DNA from: UBA1738 sp045591565
GTDB lineage: Bacteria; Bacillota; Clostridia; UBA1381
Length of the DNA stretch: 5,304 bases
Assembly: GCA_045591565.1 (NCBI GenBank)
Contig: JAZNTB010000004.1
Location: 1 to 5,304 of the forward strand
Direction: 5' to 3'
In this document: piece by piece, positions 1 to 5,268 of the stretch
Layout of the letters: the number at the start of each line of letters is the position of its first letter
How positions within the stretch are numbered: the stretch's first letter is position 1
Program-made: the position numbers and the translations under genes
The notes under the pieces: generated by a model
Database searches by the model: none
What the model was told of the DNA's origin: nothing
The model's input: the letters and a program-made list of their open reading frames with translations, nothing else

Positions 1-864
1 GCACTTGAAAAGATTCTTCCAATGCAGCAGGGCGACTTCGAAAAGCTTTACGAGGCTCTTGAAGGAAATCCTGTAACAATCAGATTCCTTGACCCTCCTC
101 TTCACGAGTTCGTTCCTACAGAAGAAGCTGATATCGCTGCACTTGCTAAGACAAAGGGTAAGACAGTTGAAGATATCAAGGCTATTATCACTTCTCTTCA
201 CGAGTTCAACCCAATGATGGGTCACCGTGGCTGCCGATTAGCTGTAACATATCCTGAAATTGCAAAGATGCAGACAAGAGCTGTAATCCGTGCTGCTATC
301 AATGTTAAGAAGGCTCACGCTGATTGGAACATCAAGCCGGAAATTATGATTCCGCTTGTTGGCGATATTAAAGAGCTTAAGTTTGTTAAGAATGTAGTAG
401 TTGAAGCTGCAGACAGCGAAATCGCAGCAGCAGGTGTAGATATGGCATACGAAGTTGGTACAATGATCGAGATTCCTCGTGCATGTATCACAGCTGATGT
501 AATCGCAAAGGAAGCTGAGTTCTTCTGCTTCGGTACAAACGATTTGACACAGATGACATACGGTTTCTCAAGAGACGACGCTGGTAAGTTCTTAGATGCT
601 TACTATGACAAGAAGATTTTCGAGAACGATCCGTTTGCAAAACTTGACCAGACAGGTGTAGGTAAGCTTATGGAAACAGCTATTAAGCTTGGTAAGCCGG
701 TTCGTCCTGAGCTTCATGTAGGTATCTGTGGAGAGCACGGCGGAGACCCTGTTTCTGTTGAGTTCTGTCACAAGATTGGTCTTGACTATGTATCATGCTC
801 ACCATTCAGAGTTCCGATTGCTCGTTTGGCAGCTGCTCAGGCTAAGATTAAGGAAGATAAATAA
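1..864 (+). CDS. ppdK: Pyruvate, phosphate dikinase, C-terminal part (5' end outside window)
   Basis: This is the PEP/pyruvate-binding C-terminal domain of PPDK, the cytosolic enzyme that interconverts ATP + Pi + pyruvate and AMP + PPi + phosphoenolpyruvate. In anaerobes it usually works in glycolysis or pyruvate/PEP balancing. The frame is open from base 1, so the Met codon at 22 is internal; 287 residues are visible of a family length near 870-880. Visible motifs: GHRGCRL (active-site Arg), EVGTMIEIPRA (metal-binding Glu), FGTNDLTQMTYGFSRDD (active-site Asn) and HVGICGEHGGDP, whose Cys (codon 727-729) is the catalytic proton donor known from the Clostridium symbiosum enzyme. The end SPFRVPIARLAAAQA is the typical family C-terminus, so the 3' end is intact. 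All key residues are present, so it looks functional. Codons are strongly biased to CTT, GCT and GGT, unlike the other genes here, which suggests high expression. A strong terminator follows. Confidence 0.97.
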   Translation, partial: ALEKILPMQQGDFEKLYEALEGNPVTIRFLDPPLHEFVPTEEADIAALAKTKGKTVEDIKAIITSLHEFNPMMGHRGCRLAVTYPEIAKMQTRAVIRAAINVKKAHADWNIKPEIMIPLVGDIKELKFVKNVVVEAADSEIAAAGVDMAYEVGTMIEIPRACITADVIAKEAEFFCFGTNDLTQMTYGFSRDDAGKFLDAYYDKKIFENDPFAKLDQTGVGKLMETAIKLGKPVRPELHVGICGEHGGDPVSVEFCHKIGLDYVSCSPFRVPIARLAAAQAKIKEDK

Positions 865-873
865 TTTACAATC

Positions 874-915
874 AAAAAATACCTTTTGAGAGAAATCTCA
901 AAAGGTATTTTTTTT
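874..915 (+). terminator. Strong intrinsic terminator of ppdK, symmetrical enough to work both ways
   Basis: A perfect 18-bp inverted repeat (874-891 with 896-913) encloses a GAAA tetraloop (892-895), and a T-run spans 908-915. The core stem is AATACCTTTTGAGA. It starts 9 nt after the ppdK stop codon. The left flank is a run of six A, so on the minus strand the hairpin is followed by six T and could also stop transcripts leaving prmC. Confidence 0.93.
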
Positions 916-916
916 A

Positions 917-953
917 TTAAGAAAGCCACGCGATTATAGCGTGGCTTTCTTAA
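917..953 (-). terminator. Second hairpin, probable terminator of the DUF1385-prmC operon
   Basis: A perfect 15-bp inverted repeat (917-931 with 939-953, core AAGAAAGCCACGC) has a 7-nt loop (932-938). It starts 4 nt beyond the prmC stop codon in the direction of prmC transcription. The 3' arm on either strand ends in the U-rich stretch CTTTCTT, so it can act in both directions, with the 874-915 hairpin as backup. The U-tract is weaker than that of the first hairpin. Confidence 0.8.
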
Positions 954-957
954 ATAT

Positions 958-1797
958 TTATTTCAAATATCCGACACAAACTCTGTCGTTTTGACAAAGG
1001 TCTTTTATAACCTCGACTTTTTCAAAATGTTCCGACATTAATTCCGAAACCTGCTTGCCTTGGTCTTGACCAATCTCAAAAATGAGCATACCGCCTTTAT
1101 TCAAAAGCTCAGGTGCAATAGCACAAATTCTGCGGTAGAAGGTAAGTCCATCAATGCCTCCGTCAAGTGCTAAGTGCGGTTCAAAATCCTTGACCTCGGT
1201 TTGTAAGGTCGGTATAACATCGCTTTTGATATATGGCGGATTAGAGGTTATTATGTCATATCTGCCTCTTGGAATGCAGGAGAGAATATCGCAAAGCTCA
1301 AATGCCGCACGGCTTGTGAGGTTAAGATTTTTGCAGTTTTCTTCTGCAATAGCCACTGCATTTTTATCAATATCAATACCCCGTACGAGTGCTTTTAGAT
1401 TGTGTGCTGCAATACTAAGCGGTATGCAGCCTGTCCCTGTTCCGATATCCAGCAGGGAAAAACCTCTGTTTTTTGTATGGTCAAGAACATATTCAACGAG
1501 GGTTTCGGTATCGGCACGGGGAATAAGTACATTTTGTGAAACCTTAAATTCCAACGACATAAATTCTTGCGTCCCCAGAATGTACTGAAGTGGCTCGCCT
1601 GAAATGCGGCGCTTTATTAGCGCAGAAAGAGTATCTGCTTGACGCTTGCCGATAGGCTTGTCATGCATTAATACAAGGTCGGTGGCAGAAAGCTTTGTGA
1701 CATACCTAAACAGCTGATGAGCCTCAAATACAGGGTTGTCATTTCCACTTTCCCTAAGTATACGGATTGTATCGGTTAATAACTCTTTAATTACCAT
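958..1797 (-). CDS. prmC: Peptide chain release factor N5-glutamine methyltransferase PrmC (HemK)
   Basis: It transfers a methyl group from S-adenosylmethionine to the Gln of the GGQ motif in release factors RF1/RF2, which raises termination efficiency in the cytosol. The 279-residue length is normal. Visible in order: a helical N-terminal substrate-binding domain (about 1-80) ending in PLQYILGTQEF (69-79); LIPRADTETL (91-100); SAM-binding motif I, DIGTGTGCIPLSIA (117-130); the catalytic, glutamine-binding NPPY (186-189), diagnostic of this family; and LALDGGIDGL (209-218). The ATG at 1797 lies 8 nt after an AAGGAA Shine-Dalgarno site (1811-1806). Its first codons overlap the last ones of the upstream DUF1385 gene (ATGGTAA, 7 nt), so the two are probably translationally coupled. 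In many Firmicutes prfA follows prmC; here a terminator does. Confidence 0.95.
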   Translation of the reverse strand: MVIKELLTDTIRILRESGNDNPVFEAHQLFRYVTKLSATDLVLMHDKPIGKRQADTLSALIKRRISGEPLQYILGTQEFMSLEFKVSQNVLIPRADTETLVEYVLDHTKNRGFSLLDIGTGTGCIPLSIAAHNLKALVRGIDIDKNAVAIAEENCKNLNLTSRAAFELCDILSCIPRGRYDIITSNPPYIKSDVIPTLQTEVKDFEPHLALDGGIDGLTFYRRICAIAPELLNKGGMLIFEIGQDQGKQVSELMSEHFEKVEVIKDLCQNDRVCVGYLK

Positions 1798-2774
1798 TTA
1801 TCAGATTCCTTATCTTCCGGAATGACAGCTTTAATTGAAGTAATTGCCACTTCAATCTGCTTTTCATCCGGCTCGTTTGTTGTAAGACGCTGCAGCCATA
1901 GACCGGGCTTTATCAAAAGCTTCACAAAACGGTTGTTGCTGCGTCCGGCAAGCTTTATTATTTCATATGAAACTCCTGCAACCACCGGCAGAAGAAGAAT
2001 TCTTGTTCCCATGCGCAGCATCAATCGCACAAATCCGCCAAACTCATTAAACTTAGGCAGAAAAGCGTAAATTACAATGCTGACCACCATTACAAATAGC
2101 AAAAAGTTTGTTCCGCATCTTGGATGGAAGCGTGAATGCTTTTTTACATTTTCGACAGTAAGCTCTTCTCCGGCTTCGTAGCAGGCAATAGTTTTGTGCT
2201 CTGCTCCGTGGTATTCAAAAACTCTTCGTATATCCTTCATTCTCGAAACCAAAAACATATAGCCGATGAAGATTATCATTTTAACAATTCCTTCGGTTGT
2301 GCTTATAAAGGAACCGGAGCTTGCTATTTTTGAAAGACCAACCTTTTCAAAAATCCACTGCACGCCTTGTGCTACGGCGGTAGGGAGAAGAATAAACATT
2401 GCAACACTCATAACAATGGACAGAGCTATGGCGAAATATATTACAATATCCTTGATTTTGTCACCAAACTTTTCCTCCAGCCATTTGTCAAACTTGCTTT
2501 CAGTTTCCTCTTCTTCTTCAATATCCATAAACTCAGCAGAAAACATAAGAGCTTTCATACCGATAACAAGGCTTTCAACAAAGTTTATACAGCCGCGAAC
2601 TATCGGCAGACGGCAAAACGCATTTCTCTTTTTAGTACCGTTTTCATCTATTTTGCATTCAATTTCATTGTCAGGCTTTCTTACAGCCATAGCTGTTTTG
2701 AAAGGACCTCTCATCATCACGCCCTCTATAATTGCCTGTCCGCCTATTGAAGTTATATGACATTCCTTACTCAA
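1791..2774 (-). CDS. yqhQ: DUF1385 family membrane protein, YqhQ-like (function unknown)
   Basis: This is a member of the DUF1385/COG3872 family, sometimes annotated as a predicted metal-dependent membrane enzyme; I know of no established reaction. Family signatures: GGQAIIEGVMMRGP (11-24), FEYHGAEHKTIACYE (186-200) and HSRFHPRCGTNF (213-224). The last two supply conserved His, Glu and Cys that could bind metal (inference). Four likely membrane segments lie near 109-136, 160-178, 223-240 and 256-274, and a very acidic patch (EEEEE, 86-90) precedes the first. The C-terminal PGLWLQRLTTNEPDEKQIEVA is typical. The start is TTG at 2774-2772: a strong GAGGTGAT ribosome site (2787-2780) sits just upstream, and the next in-frame ATG would delete the first signature. 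Length (327) is normal. A sigma-A promoter lies directly upstream. The pairing with prmC recurs in Firmicutes, often with rpmE and prfA, which are not seen here. Confidence 0.92.
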   Translation of the reverse strand: MSKECHITSIGGQAIIEGVMMRGPFKTAMAVRKPDNEIECKIDENGTKKRNAFCRLPIVRGCINFVESLVIGMKALMFSAEFMDIEEEEETESKFDKWLEEKFGDKIKDIVIYFAIALSIVMSVAMFILLPTAVAQGVQWIFEKVGLSKIASSGSFISTTEGIVKMIIFIGYMFLVSRMKDIRRVFEYHGAEHKTIACYEAGEELTVENVKKHSRFHPRCGTNFLLFVMVVSIVIYAFLPKFNEFGGFVRLMLRMGTRILLLPVVAGVSYEIIKLAGRSNNRFVKLLIKPGLWLQRLTTNEPDEKQIEVAITSIKAVIPEDKESDKW

Positions 2775-2779
2775 TTTAT

Positions 2780-2787
2780 ATCACCTC
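2780..2787 (-). promoter_or_regulatory. Ribosome binding site fixing a TTG start for the DUF1385 gene
   Basis: The minus strand reads GAGGTGAT, almost a full complement of the 16S rRNA 3' end. Seven nt separate GAGGTG from the TTG at 2774. It would lie at the very 5' end of the message predicted from the adjacent promoter (start near 2788), giving a leader of only about 14 nt. Confidence 0.8.
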
Positions 2788-2794
2788 AAAATAT

Positions 2795-2823
2795 ATTATA
2801 CAGCCAAAGTTAACTTTTTTCAA
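2795..2823 (-). promoter_or_regulatory. Sigma-A type promoter of the DUF1385-prmC operon
   Basis: On the minus strand, TTGAAA (2823-2818) and TATAAT (2800-2795) are separated by exactly 17 bp. The predicted start point is near 2788. The spacer contains a 12-bp perfect palindrome, AAAGTTAACTTT (2806-2817). Both hexamers are at or one base from consensus. Confidence 0.75.
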
Positions 2824-2843
2824 TACATAACTTGAATATATTT

Positions 2844-2861
2844 TGTCGAATGATTGTCAAA
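2844..2861 (+). promoter_or_regulatory. Tandem Spo0A boxes (0A boxes) upstream of spoIIGA
   Basis: TGTCGAA at 2844-2850 matches the Spo0A recognition heptamer as I recall it (TGTCGAA / TGNCGAA) exactly. TGTCAAA at 2855-2861 differs by one base. Their starts are 11 bp apart, about one helical turn, as expected for a Spo0A dimer. A third heptamer, TGTCAAA on the minus strand (2882-2876), overlaps the -35 element. Relative to the predicted start at about 2916 they lie near -72 to -55 and -40 to -34. In B. subtilis, phosphorylated Spo0A activates spoIIG from comparable positions. The match is seen; binding is inferred. Confidence 0.7.
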
Positions 2862-2876
2862 AAACAACAACCGCTT

Positions 2877-2909
2877 TTGACAATATATCTATTTTTTGTT
2901 TGATATAAT
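2877..2909 (+). promoter_or_regulatory. spoIIG-type sigma-A promoter with a 21-bp spacer
   Basis: TTGACA (2877-2882) and TATAAT (2904-2909) are both perfect sigma-A hexamers, but the gap is 21 bp instead of about 17. No -35-like hexamer occurs at normal spacing (2881-2886 reads CAATAT). The -10 is extended (TG at 2901-2902, then A). B. subtilis spoIIG is the classic case of such an overlong spacer (22 bp), which makes the promoter depend on Spo0A. The predicted start near 2916 leaves a leader of about 27 nt carrying the ribosome site of spoIIGA. Confidence 0.8.
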
Positions 2910-2926
2910 GTGGACATAAGGTTGCA

Positions 2927-2935
2927 AAAGGGAGG
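2927..2935 (+). promoter_or_regulatory. Ribosome binding site deciding the spoIIGA start
   Basis: AAAGGGAGG ends 7 nt before the ATG at 2943. An upstream in-frame GTG at 2910 abuts the -10 element, ahead of the predicted transcription start, so it would not be in the message. This favours ATG 2943 clearly. Confidence 0.85.
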
Positions 2936-2942
2936 AAAATAT

Positions 2943-3686
2943 ATGACAGTTTATGTCGATGTCTTGTTTTTCATAAATTTTGCATTCGACCTGGAAATTC
3001 TATTTATATTACTCAAGATATACTCAAAGACGATACCTAAAGCAAGGCTTTTGTTTTCGGCAATTCTGGGAGGTATGCAGGGGGTATTTACTTTTATCCC
3101 TTATTTCAGAATACTCTGTATGCCTCCCATTTTTGTTATAGTTCCGCTTGTGATGGTGATGGCGGTGTTTTTGCCATGTAATTGGAAAGAAGTAATATCT
3201 GCATGGATATCCTTTTTGACAATTTCCTTTGTATTTTCAGGGGCAATAAGCTTTTTTAATGCCTCCGGTATATGGTCAATTTTATTGCCTGTTCCGCTTT
3301 ATATAGGAGTATGTATTCTAAAGAGAAGAGCGATAAGGAAAAAGGACAGAGTAACTCTTACATATAAAGACAGAACTGTCAGCTATGATGGTTTTTTCGA
3401 CAGCGGAAATATGCTTTCTTATAACGGAGCACCTGTGATACTGGCAAACGGAGAGGTTTTTGAAAGGCTTTTAGGGAAAGGCTTTTGCAGGGAAGCGGCA
3501 TGGGAGTGGGTAGAGGCGGAAGACTTGAGATTCGTGCCTTATACTGCTCTGGGCGGAAAAGGAGTCGTTTTTGGCGTAAGACTTGATGCTTGTATTGTAG
3601 GGAAACGATGCTTTGAGAATGTTATATTGGGATTTGCCGAGAACGATTTTTCGGATAATCTCATCTTGAATACTGTTATGGTGTAG
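2943..3686 (+). CDS. spoIIGA: Sporulation sigma-E factor processing peptidase SpoIIGA
   Basis: This membrane-bound aspartic protease sits in the sporulation septum and cleaves the pro-sequence from pro-sigma-E in the mother cell after a signal (SpoIIR in B. subtilis) from the forespore. The N-terminus MTVYVDVLFFINFAFDLEIL is typical of the family. Five membrane segments are likely near 4-25, 36-56, 57-78, 84-105 and 108-126. A basic linker (KRRAIRKK, 127-134) leads to the cytosolic protease domain, whose DSGN motif (153-156) carries the presumed catalytic Asp153; RFVPYTALGG and ILGFAENDFSDNLIL follow. The 247 residues from ATG 2943 are short beside the B. subtilis protein (about 309), but the five-segment membrane part, the active site and the C-terminal strands are all there. 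It stands 14 nt before sigE, its substrate gene, and both should be made from the Spo0A-type promoter upstream. Confidence 0.95.
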   Translation: MTVYVDVLFFINFAFDLEILFILLKIYSKTIPKARLLFSAILGGMQGVFTFIPYFRILCMPPIFVIVPLVMVMAVFLPCNWKEVISAWISFLTISFVFSGAISFFNASGIWSILLPVPLYIGVCILKRRAIRKKDRVTLTYKDRTVSYDGFFDSGNMLSYNGAPVILANGEVFERLLGKGFCREAAWEWVEAEDLRFVPYTALGGKGVVFGVRLDACIVGKRCFENVILGFAENDFSDNLILNTVMV

Positions 3687-3700
3687 AAAGGATTTTTTGT

Positions 3701-4405
3701 ATGTTGATGTTTATAGAAGAATTAAGAGAAAAGGTTGCAGACCTTTGTTTCGGGATGAACGAAATTCTATATATCGGCGGTCAGGATGTGCTGCCGGCAC
3801 CCCTTTCAAAGCAGGAGGAAGAGGAACTTTTGGAGCGCATTTGCGAGAGTGATGATGTTAAGGCGACCTTGATAGAGCATAATTTAAGACTGGTAGTGTA
3901 TATTGCACGAAAGTTTGAAAATACCGGAATTAATGTAGAGGACCTTATTTCAATCGGGACTATTGGTCTTATAAAGTCGATAAATACCTTCAAACCGGAT
4001 AAAAAAATAAAGCTTGCAACCTATGCATCAAGATGTATCGAAAATGAAATTTTAATGTATTTAAGAAAAAACCAGAATTCAAAAACAGAGGTATCAATCG
4101 ATGAACCGCTGAATGTTGACTGGGACGGGAACGAGCTTTTACTTTCGGACATATTAGGCACAGACAATGATGTAACTTATCAAAGCATAGAGAAAGAAGT
4201 GGACATAAAGCTTTTAAAAATGGCAATGGAAAAATTATCAAGACGGGAACAGGAGATAATGCAGCTGCGGTTCGGGCTTGCCGGAAATCGCGAAAAAACC
4301 CAGAAAGAGGTTGCGGATATTATGGGAATTTCGCAGTCATATATTTCTCGACTTGAAAAAAAGATAATAAAAAGGCTGAAAAAGGAGATATTAAGAATGA
4401 ATTAG
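3701..4405 (+). CDS. sigE: RNA polymerase sporulation sigma factor sigma-E (pro-form)
   Basis: This is the first mother-cell-specific sigma factor, made as an inactive pro-protein and released by SpoIIGA. The 234 residues match B. subtilis SigE almost without gaps from the YIGG at 24-27 onward: NLRLVVYIARKFENTGI (61-77), core-binding DLISIGTIGLIKSINTF (81-97), -10-reading region 2.4 ATYASRCIENEILMYLR (106-122), EPLNVDWDGNELLLSD (135-150) and the region 4 helix-turn-helix (about 197-222, EKTQKEVADIMGISQSYISR). The pro-sequence is residues 1 to about 23, with the expected cut next to Tyr24. It is shorter and more acidic than that of B. subtilis. The ATG at 3701 has AAAGGA (3687-3692) at 8 nt, and no ATG, GTG or TTG lies in frame between it and the stop at 3656-3658, so the start is firm. 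The gene usually next, sigG, is absent here. Confidence 0.97.
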   Translation: MLMFIEELREKVADLCFGMNEILYIGGQDVLPAPLSKQEEEELLERICESDDVKATLIEHNLRLVVYIARKFENTGINVEDLISIGTIGLIKSINTFKPDKKIKLATYASRCIENEILMYLRKNQNSKTEVSIDEPLNVDWDGNELLLSDILGTDNDVTYQSIEKEVDIKLLKMAMEKLSRREQEIMQLRFGLAGNREKTQKEVADIMGISQSYISRLEKKIIKRLKKEILRMN

Positions 4406-4411
4406 TGAAAT

Positions 4412-4420
4412 AGGAGATGA
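4412..4420 (+). promoter_or_regulatory. Ribosome binding site deciding the spoVAC start
   Basis: The sequence AGGAGATGA resembles the ideal AGGAGGTGA with one mismatch. It contains an ATG (4417-4419) in frame with spoVAC, but that codon would be part of the ribosome site itself. The TTG at 4426 has a normal distance (9 nt from GGAG, 5 nt from the end of the site). Confidence 0.7.
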
Positions 4421-4425
4421 TTTTT

Positions 4426-4863
4426 TTGGACAAAAAGGAATATAAAAAACTGGTGGATAAAAAAACACCATCATCAAAGCTGTTTACAAACTGCATTAAA
4501 GCCTTTCTTTTTGGGGGAAGTATATGTTGTATAGGACAGCTCCTTTTTGCACTCTATGAGCCGATTGGGATGAGTGAAGAACTGACGGGTGCAGCAGTTT
4601 CGGTGACACTTATATTTCTTGGGGTACTTTTGACAGGTCTTAACATCTATCCTAAGCTTGCAAAGCACGCAGGAGCCGGAACTATTGTTCCTATAACAGG
4701 CTTTGCAAACTCTGTTGCATCGCCTGCTATCGAAGCAAAAACGGAAGGTATGGTTATGGGAGTGGGAGCAAAAATTTTTACAATAGCAGGGCCTGTTATT
4801 GTGTATGGTGTGCTAAGTGCATTTGTAGTTGGAATATGGTATTGGGTTTCATCTTTAATATGA
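4426..4863 (+). CDS. spoVAC: Stage V sporulation protein AC
   Basis: This is a subunit of the SpoVA complex in the spore inner membrane, which moves calcium-dipicolinate into the forming spore and releases it at germination; B. subtilis SpoVAC has been reported to act as a mechanosensitive channel. From TTG 4426 the protein has 145 residues, close to the usual 150. Family features: NCIKAFLFGGSICCIGQL (22-39), HAGAGTIVPITGFANSV (81-97, the most conserved block) and EGMVMGVGAKIFTIAGPVI (107-125). Hydrophobic segments lie near 24-45, 57-75, 83-99 and 115-140. The preserved NCIKAFL start and the length argue against the related, shorter SpoVAEB. ATG 4417 (148 residues) is the alternative start but lies within the Shine-Dalgarno site. 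The gene begins about 20 nt after sigE, with no terminator and no convincing forespore promoter that I can see between them. spoVAD and spoVAE do not follow. Confidence 0.92.
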   Translation: MDKKEYKKLVDKKTPSSKLFTNCIKAFLFGGSICCIGQLLFALYEPIGMSEELTGAAVSVTLIFLGVLLTGLNIYPKLAKHAGAGTIVPITGFANSVASPAIEAKTEGMVMGVGAKIFTIAGPVIVYGVLSAFVVGIWYWVSSLI

Positions 4864-5262
4864 AAGCATATAGTTCAGGGGCAGAATAAATCCGGATACT
4901 GAAACGGAAACTATATCTCCTGCAACAGGACGACGGTTTACGCAAATAACGGTCACACGCACATCAGCAGGCATATCTTGTAGTGGATTTAGAAGCTTAT
5001 AGCTGTAACGCACTGCTCTTTTTCCTCTGTATGGGCGAAGGTCTAGACCGCTTTCAAGCTGAACAAGGTTATACCCCTCGTAGATTTCATCAAAAACCTC
5101 GGGGATTTTAACCACTTCCGATTCTATGGGGTGAGAATCTACATCTATGCCATAAGATGATAAAAAGCGCAGATTAACCGTATTTTGGTCACTGGAAAAT
5201 AAAAGAAATCCTATTGTTATTATTAAAATGAGTAAAACAGCCATTAAATACATTTTTTTCAT
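4855..5262 (-). CDS. DUF4830 family protein, membrane-anchored, function unknown
   Basis: The protein (135 residues from ATG 5262) starts with a Met-Lys-Lys N-terminus and one hydrophobic segment (about 4-23), an anchor or uncleaved signal; no lipobox Cys is seen. The rest would lie outside the membrane. The segment LRFLSSYGIDVDSHPIE (31-47), then VKIPEVFDEIYEGYNLVQ (51-68), SGLDLRPYRGKRAVRYSYKLLN (71-92) and PVAGDIVSVSVSGFI (112-126) follow the pattern I recall for DUF4830, a small Firmicutes domain of unknown role. The assignment is from memory of the family pattern. The ATG at 5262 has GAGG (5272-5269) 6 nt upstream; a GTG four codons earlier (5274) has no ribosome site. Its stop codon lies inside the end of spoVAC on the other strand (9-nt overlap), leaving no room for a terminator between them. 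Confidence 0.8.
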   Translation of the reverse strand: MKKMYLMAVLLILIITIGFLLFSSDQNTVNLRFLSSYGIDVDSHPIESEVVKIPEVFDEIYEGYNLVQLESGLDLRPYRGKRAVRYSYKLLNPLQDMPADVRVTVICVNRRPVAGDIVSVSVSGFILPLNYMLSY

Positions 5263-5268
5263 ATCTCG

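Noticed and set aside
1154..1588. Open frame of 144 codons on the plus strand
   Set aside because: It is a shadow of prmC on the opposite strand and encodes no recognisable domain.
2136..2760. Several plus-strand open frames opposite the DUF1385 gene
   Set aside because: They overlap one another and a well-conserved membrane protein on the other strand; none has a family signature.
2910..2942. Upstream GTG start for spoIIGA adding 11 residues
   Set aside because: It overlaps the end of the -10 element, ahead of the predicted transcription start, and the family N-terminus begins at ATG 2943, which has an ideal ribosome site.
3781..4241. Minus-strand open frames opposite sigE
   Set aside because: They are antisense shadows of a highly conserved sigma factor and show no recognisable domain.
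4338..4344. CATATAT within sigE as a sigma-G -10 element
   Set aside because: Only the first four bases fit the expected CAT-type element and the -35 candidate (GGATAT, 17 bp upstream) is poor; the sequence is explained by conserved sigma-E codons.
4384..4393. GGAGATATTA before spoVAC as a sigma-F-like -10 element
   Set aside because: It fits a loose consensus recalled from memory, but no matching -35 lies 15-16 bp upstream, and purine-rich strings of this kind are common here.
4474..4668. Minus-strand open frame of 64 codons opposite spoVAC
   Set aside because: It is an antisense shadow of a conserved gene and shows no recognisable domain.
4868..4916. Inverted repeat ATATAGTT / AACTATAT as a terminator of spoVAC
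   Set aside because: The loop is about 33 nt, the stem is AT-rich and no T-run follows; it lies in the coding region of the DUF4830 gene.
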